NCBI RefSeq assembly: GCF_002906155.1
Contig: NZ_MUJK01000004.1
Location: forward strand, 529,349 to 593,348
Length of the DNA: 64,000 nucleotides
Direction of reading: 5' to 3'
From: Pseudomonas laurylsulfativorans
GTDB taxonomy: Bacteria > Pseudomonadota > Gammaproteobacteria > Pseudomonadales > Pseudomonadaceae
Position 1 is the stretch's first letter; each line of letters begins with the position of its first letter. The notes beneath the pieces are model-generated. The model saw only the letters and a program-made list of their open reading frames with translations, made no database searches and was not told the DNA's origin. Below, piece after piece: positions 28,374-35,710 of this stretch. The position numbers and the translations under genes are program-made.

Positions 28374-30147
28374 GGTCGATCCCTAGCAGGTCGCGGTAAT
28401 CAGGAGAGGTTTTCAACAGTTCTGCATGGGTGCCGCTGGCGGCGATCCGGCCGTCCTGAAGCATCAGCACGCGGTCCGCCAGGAGAATGGTCGAGAGCTT
28501 GCTGGAGATCACCAGCAGGGTGGTGGCAGCCCCTTGATCGCGGCGCAACCGACGAATGTTGTTCAGCACCTGGCGTTCGCTGATCGCATCCAGCGCGCTG
28601 GTGGCATCGTCCAGGCACAGAATGTCCGGTTCGCCGAGCAATGCGCGGGCCAGACTCAGACGCTGACGCTGGCCACCGGACAGTGTCACGCCGCGATCGC
28701 CCAGCGGCGTTGCGAGTCCTTGCGGCAGGCGTTCGAGCACATCGTCGGCGGCGGCCAGGCGCAATCCTTCACGTAGCTGTCGATCACTGGCCTGCGGCGC
28801 GGTCAGGCGCAGGTTGGCCGCGAGGGTGTCGGAAAACAAAAAGCTTTCCTGGGGGACTACGTGAACCCGGCGTCTCAGTTCGTCCAGCTTCAGTTGTCGA
28901 ATGTCTTGCCAGCCGGCGCTGTCCGAACCGATCAACAAGCGCCCGCAGCTGATATCGCTCAGGCGAGGCAACAGACTGGCCAACAGGCTTTTGCCCGTGC
29001 CGGTTGCGCCCACCAGCGCGACGATTTCACCAGGCTGCAGGGTCAGTGAACAGTCCTGCAGAATATCCAGCCCGCCGCCCGGAGCGCTGACACTGACGTG
29101 CTCCAGCTTCAAGCCCAGCGGTGTGTCAGGCAGGCTGGCATCACCGCTGCGGATCGCGGCCGGTTCGTCCAGCAGTTGCCAGATGCGCTCGGCGCTGGAA
29201 CGGGCATCGGCGAAGGTCTGCATGACGCGACCGATGCCTTCGATGCGAAACACCAGGGTGGTGGCGATCAGCAGCGAAGTGACCAATTCACCGATGCCCA
29301 ACCGGTTGGCTGCCACCAGGTGAGCGCCGTAAACCAGAATCCATACATGCCCCAATGCGACGACTGCCTGGGGCAGCGGTATTCGCGAACTGGAGTAGGC
29401 GAGGGCGTCACGGGCGTGGTCGGCGAACACCGCTACTTGCGCGGTAAAACGCTGGATGCGGCTGTGCTCCAGGCCAAACGACTTGATCACTCGCACACCG
29501 CTGATGCCTTCGCTGAGGTCCTGGTTGACCCGGTCATAGGCTTCGCCAACCACTCGATCCAGGCTGACCAGGCGTTCGGTCTGGCGCACGAAAATCCATA
29601 GGCCGAACACGGTCAGCAACAACGGAACCACACCGAGTAGCGGGTTGTACCAACCCAGCAGGCCGACGGTTGCCAACACCACCAGTGGCGTTTCCACTAC
29701 CTGCCGCCAGAAGCTGATGAGCGCATCGCGAACCTTGTCGGCATCGCGGGTGGTCCGAGTGATCATTTCACCCATGCCGTGTTGCCAGTGATAACCCAGG
29801 TGCAGAGTCTGTACCTGTTGCAGGATGCGTTCACGCAGGCGCGTCAGCAGTTCCTGGCTGAGCACCAGCGACAAGACGCTCGCGGCGTATTGCAACACGC
29901 CACGGCCCAGGGCCACGGCGAGCATCAGCCACAGCCAGTACCAGCCAAGACTTGCGTCGAAGCTGCCATCGGCTTGCCGGAACACCGCGCGACCGGCGCT
30001 GACGTCGTTCACCGCATGCCCGATCAGCCATTGCTGCCAGACCAGCCCGAGGTTCACTGCAATGAACAACGCCGCCACCAGGGCGAACCGCCAGGGCATT
30101 TCCCGGTAAATCGCCAGGCTGCGCAATAGGGGGTGTTTTTCGATCAT
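28366..30147 (-). CDS. ABC exporter subunit with degenerate ATPase site (heterodimer partner)
   Basis: The 593-residue half-transporter has an N-terminal transmembrane domain (about 15-310) and an ATPase with Walker A GATGTGKS and a canonical signature LSGGQRQR. Its Walker B reads LCLDDATSALD, with Asp where the catalytic Glu should be. The switch region reads SSKLST where SHRLST is usual, so the H-loop His is lost. It is therefore the non-catalytic side of a heterodimeric exporter. The ATG at 30147 is preferred; the longer in-frame reading translates the REPs between this gene and the DszC-like gene. It is co-transcribed with 26505-28373, and probably with the DszC-like gene. Confidence 0.86.
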   Translation of the reverse strand: MIEKHPLLRSLAIYREMPWRFALVAALFIAVNLGLVWQQWLIGHAVNDVSAGRAVFRQADGSFDASLGWYWLWLMLAVALGRGVLQYAASVLSLVLSQELLTRLRERILQQVQTLHLGYHWQHGMGEMITRTTRDADKVRDALISFWRQVVETPLVVLATVGLLGWYNPLLGVVPLLLTVFGLWIFVRQTERLVSLDRVVGEAYDRVNQDLSEGISGVRVIKSFGLEHSRIQRFTAQVAVFADHARDALAYSSSRIPLPQAVVALGHVWILVYGAHLVAANRLGIGELVTSLLIATTLVFRIEGIGRVMQTFADARSSAERIWQLLDEPAAIRSGDASLPDTPLGLKLEHVSVSAPGGGLDILQDCSLTLQPGEIVALVGATGTGKSLLASLLPRLSDISCGRLLIGSDSAGWQDIRQLKLDELRRRVHVVPQESFLFSDTLAANLRLTAPQASDRQLREGLRLAAADDVLERLPQGLATPLGDRGVTLSGGQRQRLSLARALLGEPDILCLDDATSALDAISERQVLNNIRRLRRDQGAATTLLVISSKLSTILLADRVLMLQDGRIAASGTHAELLKTSPDYRDLLGIDHG

Positions 30148-30156
30148 GTAATAGCT

Positions 30157-30290
30157 CTGTAGGAGCCGGCTTGCCGGCGATGGGGCCATTGGATTTGTAC
30201 CGGTATTGATGACGCCATCGCTGGCAAGCCAGCTCCTACAGGTCGGTGTGGCGTTCGATTTTGTAGGAGCCGGCTTGCTGGCGATGAGGC
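30157..30290. repeat. Three REP elements between the DszC-like gene and the exporter genes
   Basis: An inverted pair (30157-30242) followed by a third direct REP (about 30261-30290) that ends next to the DszC-like stop codon. Confidence 0.8.
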
Positions 30291-30298
30291 CGTCAGGT

Positions 30299-31564
30299 CT
30301 ATGCCGGGCGGGTGGCACCCTGTTTTTCCTTGGCGTTGAGGATCGCGGTGTATTCGCCCGGATCGACACCATTGAGGTAGTAGTTACCCACGTGATGCAG
30401 GCGCCAGCGGATCGGATCGTGAGTGGTGTGGACCCGGGCGTTGCGCCAGAAGCGGTCGAGGTTCCACTTGGTCAGTGATGAGCTGGCACCGAGCAGGGAG
30501 AAGATGTCACTGGAGATTTTCAGCGAGGCCGCGTCGGAGTGGGCGCGGGCGGTGGCCACCGAGAGAATCAGTTCGTCCTGCAACGCTTTGTTGTCGGGGT
30601 CCAGTTCGTGCTGGTCGAACACTCGCGCTGCGTCACGCAGCAGTGATTGCGCCCCACGCAAGGCCACGGCGTATTCACCAATCTGTTTGATGATGTGCGG
30701 CTCCTGATTGGCGTGGTCGACACCGCTTTCCACCCACGGGCGGGCGTTGTGATTGAGGTACTCCACCGCCGCCGACAGCGCGCCTTCGGCAATACCGGTA
30801 TCGATGGCGGCGTGGAGTATCTGCGGGAAGGTCAGGCCCGTGCGCTTCATGGGGCCTTTGCGCTGGGAGACAAAGCCTTCGTCGAGTTCGATGTTGTCGA
30901 AGATCACCGTGCCACTGACCGAATTTTTCTGACCAAAGGCTTCCCAGTCATCGACCAGCGTCAGGCCTCGGGCGTTGCGATTGAGCAGCACCCCGGCGCC
31001 GCCATCGTCGCTGGCGGCCGTCAGGGAAATCCACTCGGCCAGGTAGGAGCCGGTGGAGTAGAACTTGCTGCCGTTGAGGATCAATTTGCCGTCGGCACGC
31101 CGTTCGACCCGGGTCTTGAGCGCGAATTTGTTCTTGCCGCCCACTTCAGCCAAGGCGTTGCCGAAACGTTTGCCGGCCAGCACATCGCGGATCAACCGGT
31201 CGCGAATGTCGTCGGAGTAACCGGTGAAAATCCCTCGCAGCATGACGTTGTGGATTTGCAGTAACTGACCGACACCGCCGTCGGCGATTGAAATGAGGCG
31301 CACGGTTTCGACGATGGTTTCCACCGAGGCACCGAGCCCACCAAAAGCCTTGGGAACGCCAATGGCGGTCAGGCCGCTTTCGGACAACAGTTGCGCTTGA
31401 CGCCTGGGCAGTTGGCCGTTCTGACTGGCATCGGCAGCTATTTCGGCGATCGCCGTGGCGATCTCCTTCGCCACGGCGATGGCTTGAGCTTCGCTCTGTA
31501 GCAAGCGGATGGGTGCTTGCTCTTGGATCAGTTGCCCGGCGGGGTTGTGTTCGACCTTGCTCAT
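30299..31564 (-). CDS. DszC/SfnB-like flavin-dependent monooxygenase (acyl-CoA dehydrogenase fold)
   Basis: The 421-residue protein is close in length to DszC (417). It has the acyl-CoA dehydrogenase fold with SGLTAIGVPKAFGGLGAS, LNGSKFYSTGSYLAEWISLTA and a C-terminal helical domain with LGASSSLTKWNLDRFWRNARVHTTHDPIRW. That last motif is typical of DszC and SfnB monooxygenases, not of fatty-acid dehydrogenases. Such enzymes use reduced FMN and oxygen to oxidise a sulfide to sulfoxide and sulfone. The ATG at 31564 is preceded by AGAGGT; an earlier in-frame start would translate a REP. Its sigma54 promoter is at 31741-31755. It is the only enzyme of this kind in the island, so it may act upstream of all the LLM enzymes. 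Confidence 0.84.
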   Translation of the reverse strand: MSKVEHNPAGQLIQEQAPIRLLQSEAQAIAVAKEIATAIAEIAADASQNGQLPRRQAQLLSESGLTAIGVPKAFGGLGASVETIVETVRLISIADGGVGQLLQIHNVMLRGIFTGYSDDIRDRLIRDVLAGKRFGNALAEVGGKNKFALKTRVERRADGKLILNGSKFYSTGSYLAEWISLTAASDDGGAGVLLNRNARGLTLVDDWEAFGQKNSVSGTVIFDNIELDEGFVSQRKGPMKRTGLTFPQILHAAIDTGIAEGALSAAVEYLNHNARPWVESGVDHANQEPHIIKQIGEYAVALRGAQSLLRDAARVFDQHELDPDNKALQDELILSVATARAHSDAASLKISSDIFSLLGASSSLTKWNLDRFWRNARVHTTHDPIRWRLHHVGNYYLNGVDPGEYTAILNAKEKQGATRPA

Positions 31565-31740
31565 TGATGTACCTCTGATAATTGATCTGCTGATGGCCAC
31601 GGAAATCACACCTATCCCCTGTAGGAGCCGGCTTGCTGGCGATGGCGTCGACGAGATCGGCGCAAGGCTCGAAGGCCAATCGCTGGCAAGCCAGCTCCTA
31701 CAGGAGGTGTTGCAGTTTTCCGGGCGTTGAGAGGGGCTGA

Positions 31741-31755
31741 GCAAGTTCTGCGCCA
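31741..31755 (-). promoter_or_regulatory. Sigma54 (-24/-12) promoter of the DszC-like / exporter operon
   Basis: Minus strand TGGCGCAGAACTTGC: exact GG-N10-GC spacing and TTGC, 9 of 11 consensus positions. Predicted start near 31729, leaving a leader of about 165 bases that includes a REP pair. Confidence 0.7.
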
Positions 31756-31804
31756 AGGGCTTTGGAGCCTGTTGACGCAGCGTTTATCAGTCTGCGAGAG
31801 GCAC

Positions 31805-31826
31805 GGGTGCTGCTGTAGAAGCAGCC
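31805..31826 (+). promoter_or_regulatory. Enhancer-like 22-bp palindrome, copy 4, shared by divergent promoters
   Basis: Core TGCTGCTGTAGAAGCA preceded by GGG; 18 of 22 positions equal the copy at 26294. It lies about 70 bases from the minus-strand and 130 bases from the plus-strand sigma54 element. Confidence 0.65.
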
Positions 31827-31939
31827 CTCTGCTCAATCAGCAGCAGTCGCCGCGCAATGCTGCTGGCAGGCCAGCAATTGAAGGCGGTCGGGCATCCGGG
31901 TACAGGCGCAAAGCCCCATAAACCGCGGCTTTCGTTTCT

Positions 31940-31954
31940 TGGCACGGGCGCTGC
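31940..31954 (+). promoter_or_regulatory. Sigma54 (-24/-12) promoter of the DszB-aldolase-LLM-importer operon
   Basis: TGGCACGGGCGCTGC matches TGGCACG-N4-TTGC at 10 of 11 positions with exact spacing. Predicted start near 31966, 34 bases before the ATG at 32000. Confidence 0.85.
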
Positions 31955-31999
31955 AATAGCTCTGGCAACAGTCACTTGCCAACCCAGATGGAGCTGCCC

Positions 32000-33055
32000 A
32001 TGACGCTTGCTGCCAAACAGACCCGACTCGACACCACAGCTGAACTCGACCAGATCTGGTTCACCCGTTGCCCGGTGCCGACGGCTTCCGGAATCGCCTA
32101 CAAACTCGGCTGGCTCAGCGACGAATTCGCTGCCGATGGCCTGCCGGTTTCGACCTTGCAGGAGGCCCGTCAACTGGGCCATCACCACTATGATCACGAG
32201 CTGCCGGGGCTGTTTCGCGAAGGCGGAAACGTCCCGGCATTGGCGGCGCGGGCTGCGGGTGCGCCGAGTCGCCTGATCGGCCTGACCTGGATCGAAGAAT
32301 GGCAGACCATTCTGGTTCGCCCGGGCTCCGGCATCAGCCGTCCGCAGGACCTCAAAGGCAAGCGTCTGGCGCTTCCGGCCTGGGGTGAAACCCGTCCGGG
32401 GAGCATCGCCCGGGCCATGAGCCTGCACGGTTACAAGGGCGCGCTGAGCCTGGCCGGGTTAGGGTTCGATGATGTCGAACTGGTGGAAGTCGCCCTGCAG
32501 GATCAGGAGCGAGCGGAGAGCCCGCAGGAGGGGTTGCAACGATTGTGGTCGGGCCTCGATTACCTGGTGCGCGGTGAGGTGGACGCGGTCTACGTCAAAG
32601 GCGCTTCCGCTGCCGATGCCGCGCGGCGTCTCGGGTTGGTGGTGGGTATCGACCTGGATCTGATCGCCGAGCCCCGGTATCGCATCAACAACGGCACGCC
32701 GCGTCCGATCACCGTCCACCAGAGCCTGCTCGACAATCATTTCGACCTGGTGGTGCGCTTTCTCGCACAAACCCTCAGCGCCGCTGATTGGGCCGCCAAC
32801 AATCGGGAGGCACTGAACGCCATTCTCGAGGAAGAAACCCGCGCCGGCAGCGCCGGGGTCGCCGAGGCCTATCGCGGCGAATTCCACACCACGCTGGCGC
32901 CGGATCTGTCCTCACAGCGACTGGAGTTTCTCGATACCCAGAAAGAGTTTCTCTATCTGCACGGCTTCCTGGAGCGCGATTTTTCCATCGCCGACTGGGT
33001 CGATCCGCGCCCATTGCATGCCGCCCATGAACTGTTGGCCAAGCGCCGCGCCTGA
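32000..33055 (+). CDS. DszB-like desulfinase
   Basis: The 351-residue protein without signal peptide conserves the DszB catalytic set: Cys24 in TRCPVPTASG, His63 and Arg73 (HYDHELPGLFREGGNVP). It diverges from the other two paralogues in the substrate half, so it likely acts on a different sulfinate. The ATG at 32000 with GGAGCT six bases before it is preferred over TTG and ATG codons at 31976 and 31988. It is first in a plus-strand operon behind a near-perfect sigma54 promoter and is followed after 15 bases by the aldolase-like gene. Confidence 0.82.
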   Translation: MTLAAKQTRLDTTAELDQIWFTRCPVPTASGIAYKLGWLSDEFAADGLPVSTLQEARQLGHHHYDHELPGLFREGGNVPALAARAAGAPSRLIGLTWIEEWQTILVRPGSGISRPQDLKGKRLALPAWGETRPGSIARAMSLHGYKGALSLAGLGFDDVELVEVALQDQERAESPQEGLQRLWSGLDYLVRGEVDAVYVKGASAADAARRLGLVVGIDLDLIAEPRYRINNGTPRPITVHQSLLDNHFDLVVRFLAQTLSAADWAANNREALNAILEEETRAGSAGVAEAYRGEFHTTLAPDLSSQRLEFLDTQKEFLYLHGFLERDFSIADWVDPRPLHAAHELLAKRRA

Positions 33056-33070
33056 ATCCGGAGAACTGCC

Positions 33071-33802
33071 ATGACCGTACTTATCAACGAACAGCTGATC
33101 AGAGAAGAACTGAAGAACTTTATCGACAAGGTGCTGATCGAGGCTGAAGAAGCCTTCACCGTGTTCCGTGAAACCAACACCATCACTGCCAACGGCACCG
33201 TCGGTTTCATCGAGCGCGTACCGGGCCAGGAGTTGCTGGTGTCGGTCAACTATGGCGGGCCGTGGAATTACCGCAAACCACTGCAGGCCACAGTCACCGA
33301 CTTTGAAGGCAAAGTCATCTACGGCAAAGGCAAGGGCGGCTTGGGGCGCTACACCAAATTGTTCCAGCAGCACGCCGACATCACCACCGTGTCCCATGTG
33401 CACTCGCCGTATCTGGGGGCTTGGGCGCAGACCCATCGCACACTGCCGTTCCACTACGTGCCGGTGCAGCGTTATCAACTGGCGCGGGAACTGCCGGTGT
33501 ACATCGACCGACGTCAGCCGGAAGTCGATTTCATTCTCGACAGGATTGCCGAAAGCCCTTTCAACCTGGCGATTCTGGAAGCCAATGGCGGTTCCACTGT
33601 GTGGGGCAAGCAAGGCTTGCGCGCCACTGCTGAATTCATCCTGTTGCTGGAAGAGGGCGCGCAACTGCAATTGCTCGCCGATGCCCTGGGCGGCTCCCGT
33701 CCCTATGGTCCGGGCGTTCTAACCCAACAATGGAAAATGAGCGGCCTGTACGACAAAGCCACCGAACTGGGCCTGGTACCTGCCATCGACCGCCGCAACT
33801 GA
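33071..33802 (+). CDS. Class II aldolase/adducin-family protein
   Basis: The 243-residue protein has the class II aldolase/adducin fold: an N-terminal helix, SVNYGG, GRYTKLFQQHADITTVSHVHSPYLGAWAQTHRTLP with the metal-binding His-X-His, and a distal acidic and His region. Known members are zinc-dependent sugar-phosphate aldolases, epimerases and some decarboxylases. No carbohydrate genes are nearby; it sits between a DszB-like desulfinase and an LLM monooxygenase. It may therefore process the carbon skeleton left after sulfur removal. Its substrate cannot be deduced. Confidence 0.7.
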   Translation: MTVLINEQLIREELKNFIDKVLIEAEEAFTVFRETNTITANGTVGFIERVPGQELLVSVNYGGPWNYRKPLQATVTDFEGKVIYGKGKGGLGRYTKLFQQHADITTVSHVHSPYLGAWAQTHRTLPFHYVPVQRYQLARELPVYIDRRQPEVDFILDRIAESPFNLAILEANGGSTVWGKQGLRATAEFILLLEEGAQLQLLADALGGSRPYGPGVLTQQWKMSGLYDKATELGLVPAIDRRN

Positions 33803-34500
33803 TCCACCGACCTCCCGGTCACCCCACATCTTGTAGGAGCTGGCTTGCCAGCGATGGCGGCCGTGAGGTCGTCGCAAGGCGCGAAGGCCGCATCGCCGGC
33901 AAGCCGGCTCCTGCAAGGGCGTATTCGCAACATTGAACTGTAGGAGCTGGCTTGCCAGCGATGGCGGTCGTGAGGTCGTCGCAAGGCGCGAAGGCCTCAT
34001 CGCCAGCAAGCCGGCTCCTACAAGGGCGTATTCGCAACATTGAACTGTAGGAGCTGGCTTGCCAGCGATGGCGGTCGTGAGGTTGTCGCAAGGCGCGAAG
34101 GCCTCATCGCCGGCAAGCCGGCTCCTACAAGGGAGTATTCGCAACATTGAACTGTAGGAGCTGGCTTGCCAGCGATGGCGGTCGTGAGGTTGTCGCAAGG
34201 CGCGAAGGCCTCATCGCCAGCAAGCCGGCTCCTACAAGGGCGTATTCGCAACATTGAACTGTAGGAGCTGGCTTGCCAGCGATGGCGGCCGTGAGGTCGT
34301 CGCAAGGCGCGAAGGCCTCATCGCCAGCAAGCCGGCTCCTACAAGGGCGTATTCGCAACATTGAACTGTAGGAGCTGGCTTGCCAGCGATGGCGGCCGTG
34401 AGGTCGTCGCAAGGCGCGAAGGCCGCATCGCCGGCAAGCCGGCTCCTGCAAGGGGGCGATGGCGGTCGGAAGGTCGATACACAACTCAAGGAATACCACC
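33803..34500. repeat. Intergenic array: six tandem copies of a 107-bp REP unit
   Basis: Copies start at 33832, 33939, 34046, 34153, 34260 and 34367, exactly 107 bases apart, and the last is cut short near 34455. Each unit is a facing pair of REPs (TGTAGGAGCTGGCTTGCCAG and its inverse) joined by a short spacer and linked by GGGCGTATTCGCAACATTGA. Copies differ at only a few positions. The array lies inside the sigma54-driven operon, between the aldolase-like gene and the LLM gene, and could form a series of hairpins in the mRNA. AAGGAA at about 34488 is the ribosome binding site of the next gene. Confidence 0.92.
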
Positions 34501-35700
34501 ATGGCTGTAAAGATTCTCTGGTACCTCACCACGCCTGACGGACCTTATCCGTGGGAACCCGAAGGGCGCTGGAAAACCGATTTCGAGCATTTGAAGCAAC
34601 TGGCCGTGGCCAGTGATCGCCTGGGATATTACGGTTCGTTGCTGGGCTCCAGCCCTAACGAAAGCCTGGCTGTCTCGGCCGCGTTGATCGATGCCACCCG
34701 ACGTTTGCGTTTTCTGGTGGCGCAACATCCCGGTGAATTGTCGCCGGCGGTGCTGGCCAAGTGGGCGCTGACCTTCGATCAATTCTCCAACGGACGCCTG
34801 TTGTTCAATGTCGTCAACGGCAACGACGCCGGCCTGGCCACGCTCGGCGTGCATTACCCCCACGATGAGCGCTATGACTTCAGTCTCGAATACTGGCGCG
34901 CCTTCCAGAACTTCTACGCCGGCGACACTTCGGGGCATGACGGTCAATACGTCAAACTCGCCCCTCGCTCACCGGCTGCTGCCAGTCATCCTCTGGGCGG
35001 TTGGCATCCGCCGAAACAGAAACCCGGCATTCCATTGTGGGGCGCCGGCACCTCGGGGCCGGGCATTGCCCATTCGGTGCAGTTGCTCGATGTTTACCTG
35101 AGTTTCGCCAATACCCCGCCGAAACTCGGCGAGAAGTTCCGCAAAGTGGCGGCAGAGGCTGCGAAGATCGGCCGCGAGTTGACCTTCGGCACGCGTCTGC
35201 AAATCATCGTCCGTGAGACCGAAGAGGAAGCCTGGGCCCACGCCGAAAAACTCTTGCAGAGCACATCGCTGCAAACCGCACGCACGGCCATCGAACGGCA
35301 ACTGCCCCCCGGCGAAACCCTGGACAGTTTCCGCAGCGACGACCCGCAAATCCAGCGCAACGTCGACGCCGTCCGTGCAGGTCGCCTGCCCAAGGCACGC
35401 GATCTGGAGATCTACCCCAACGTCTGGCTCGGTCCGAGCCTGTTCGGCTTCAACATCCTCGGTCCAGCCGCTGGCACTTATCTGGTGGGCAGCGCCGAGC
35501 AGGTTGCCGAGCGGATTCGCGAATACGAAGCACAAGGCACGTCAGCCTTCATTCTCTCGGGTTTTCCGCTTATCGATGAAGCACACCGGGTGGCGGACTT
35601 GCTGTTTCCGTTGCTCGACCTTGATCACGGTTTCGACGTGCCGCGCCTGCGGGCTGACACGCCAGCGCCGCAACGCGCCAACGTGGTCGAACGGGCCTGA
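34501..35700 (+). CDS. FMNH2-dependent monooxygenase, SsuD-like luciferase family
   Basis: The 399-residue LLM-class enzyme begins VKILWYLTTPDGPYPWE, like the SsuD start. It has the SsuD C-terminal pattern LEIYPNVWLGPSLFGFNILGPAAGTYLVG followed by AERIREYEAQGTSAFILSGFPLIDEAHRVADLLFPLLD. Likely reaction: desulfonation of an alkyl or aryl sulfonate, or oxidation of a sulfone, using reduced flavin. The ATG at 34501 with AAGGAA upstream is chosen over an in-frame ATG at 34459 lying in the REP edge. The binding protein gene follows after 10 bases, so uptake and cleavage are coupled. Confidence 0.86.
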   Translation: MAVKILWYLTTPDGPYPWEPEGRWKTDFEHLKQLAVASDRLGYYGSLLGSSPNESLAVSAALIDATRRLRFLVAQHPGELSPAVLAKWALTFDQFSNGRLLFNVVNGNDAGLATLGVHYPHDERYDFSLEYWRAFQNFYAGDTSGHDGQYVKLAPRSPAAASHPLGGWHPPKQKPGIPLWGAGTSGPGIAHSVQLLDVYLSFANTPPKLGEKFRKVAAEAAKIGRELTFGTRLQIIVRETEEEAWAHAEKLLQSTSLQTARTAIERQLPPGETLDSFRSDDPQIQRNVDAVRAGRLPKARDLEIYPNVWLGPSLFGFNILGPAAGTYLVGSAEQVAERIREYEAQGTSAFILSGFPLIDEAHRVADLLFPLLDLDHGFDVPRLRADTPAPQRANVVERA

Positions 35701-35710
35701 GGAGTTTGTC

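Larger units (their letters stand above)
31565..31999. promoter_or_regulatory. Divergent control region with two sigma54 promoters and one shared palindrome
   Basis: This 435-base region lies between the divergent DszC-like and DszB-like genes. From left to right it holds a REP pair (31618-31704), a minus-strand sigma54 element (31741-31755), the enhancer-like palindrome (31805-31826), a second looser repeat (ATGCTGCTGG...CCAGCAATTG, about 31858-31881) and a plus-strand sigma54 element (31940-31954). No coding sequence was seen. Confidence 0.75.

Noticed and set aside
28366..30372. N-terminal extensions that run through REPs (genes starting at 30147, 31564, 19816, 34501)
   Set aside because: The extended parts translate REP sequence (ASKPAPT- and CRSWLASD-like peptides) and lack ribosome sites. 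Internal ATGs with Shine-Dalgarno sequences at the domain start were used instead.
33832..34455. Regular 107-bp repeats as a CRISPR array
   Set aside because: Each repeat is itself a facing REP pair, the spacers are almost identical, unit length is far too long and no cas genes are present.
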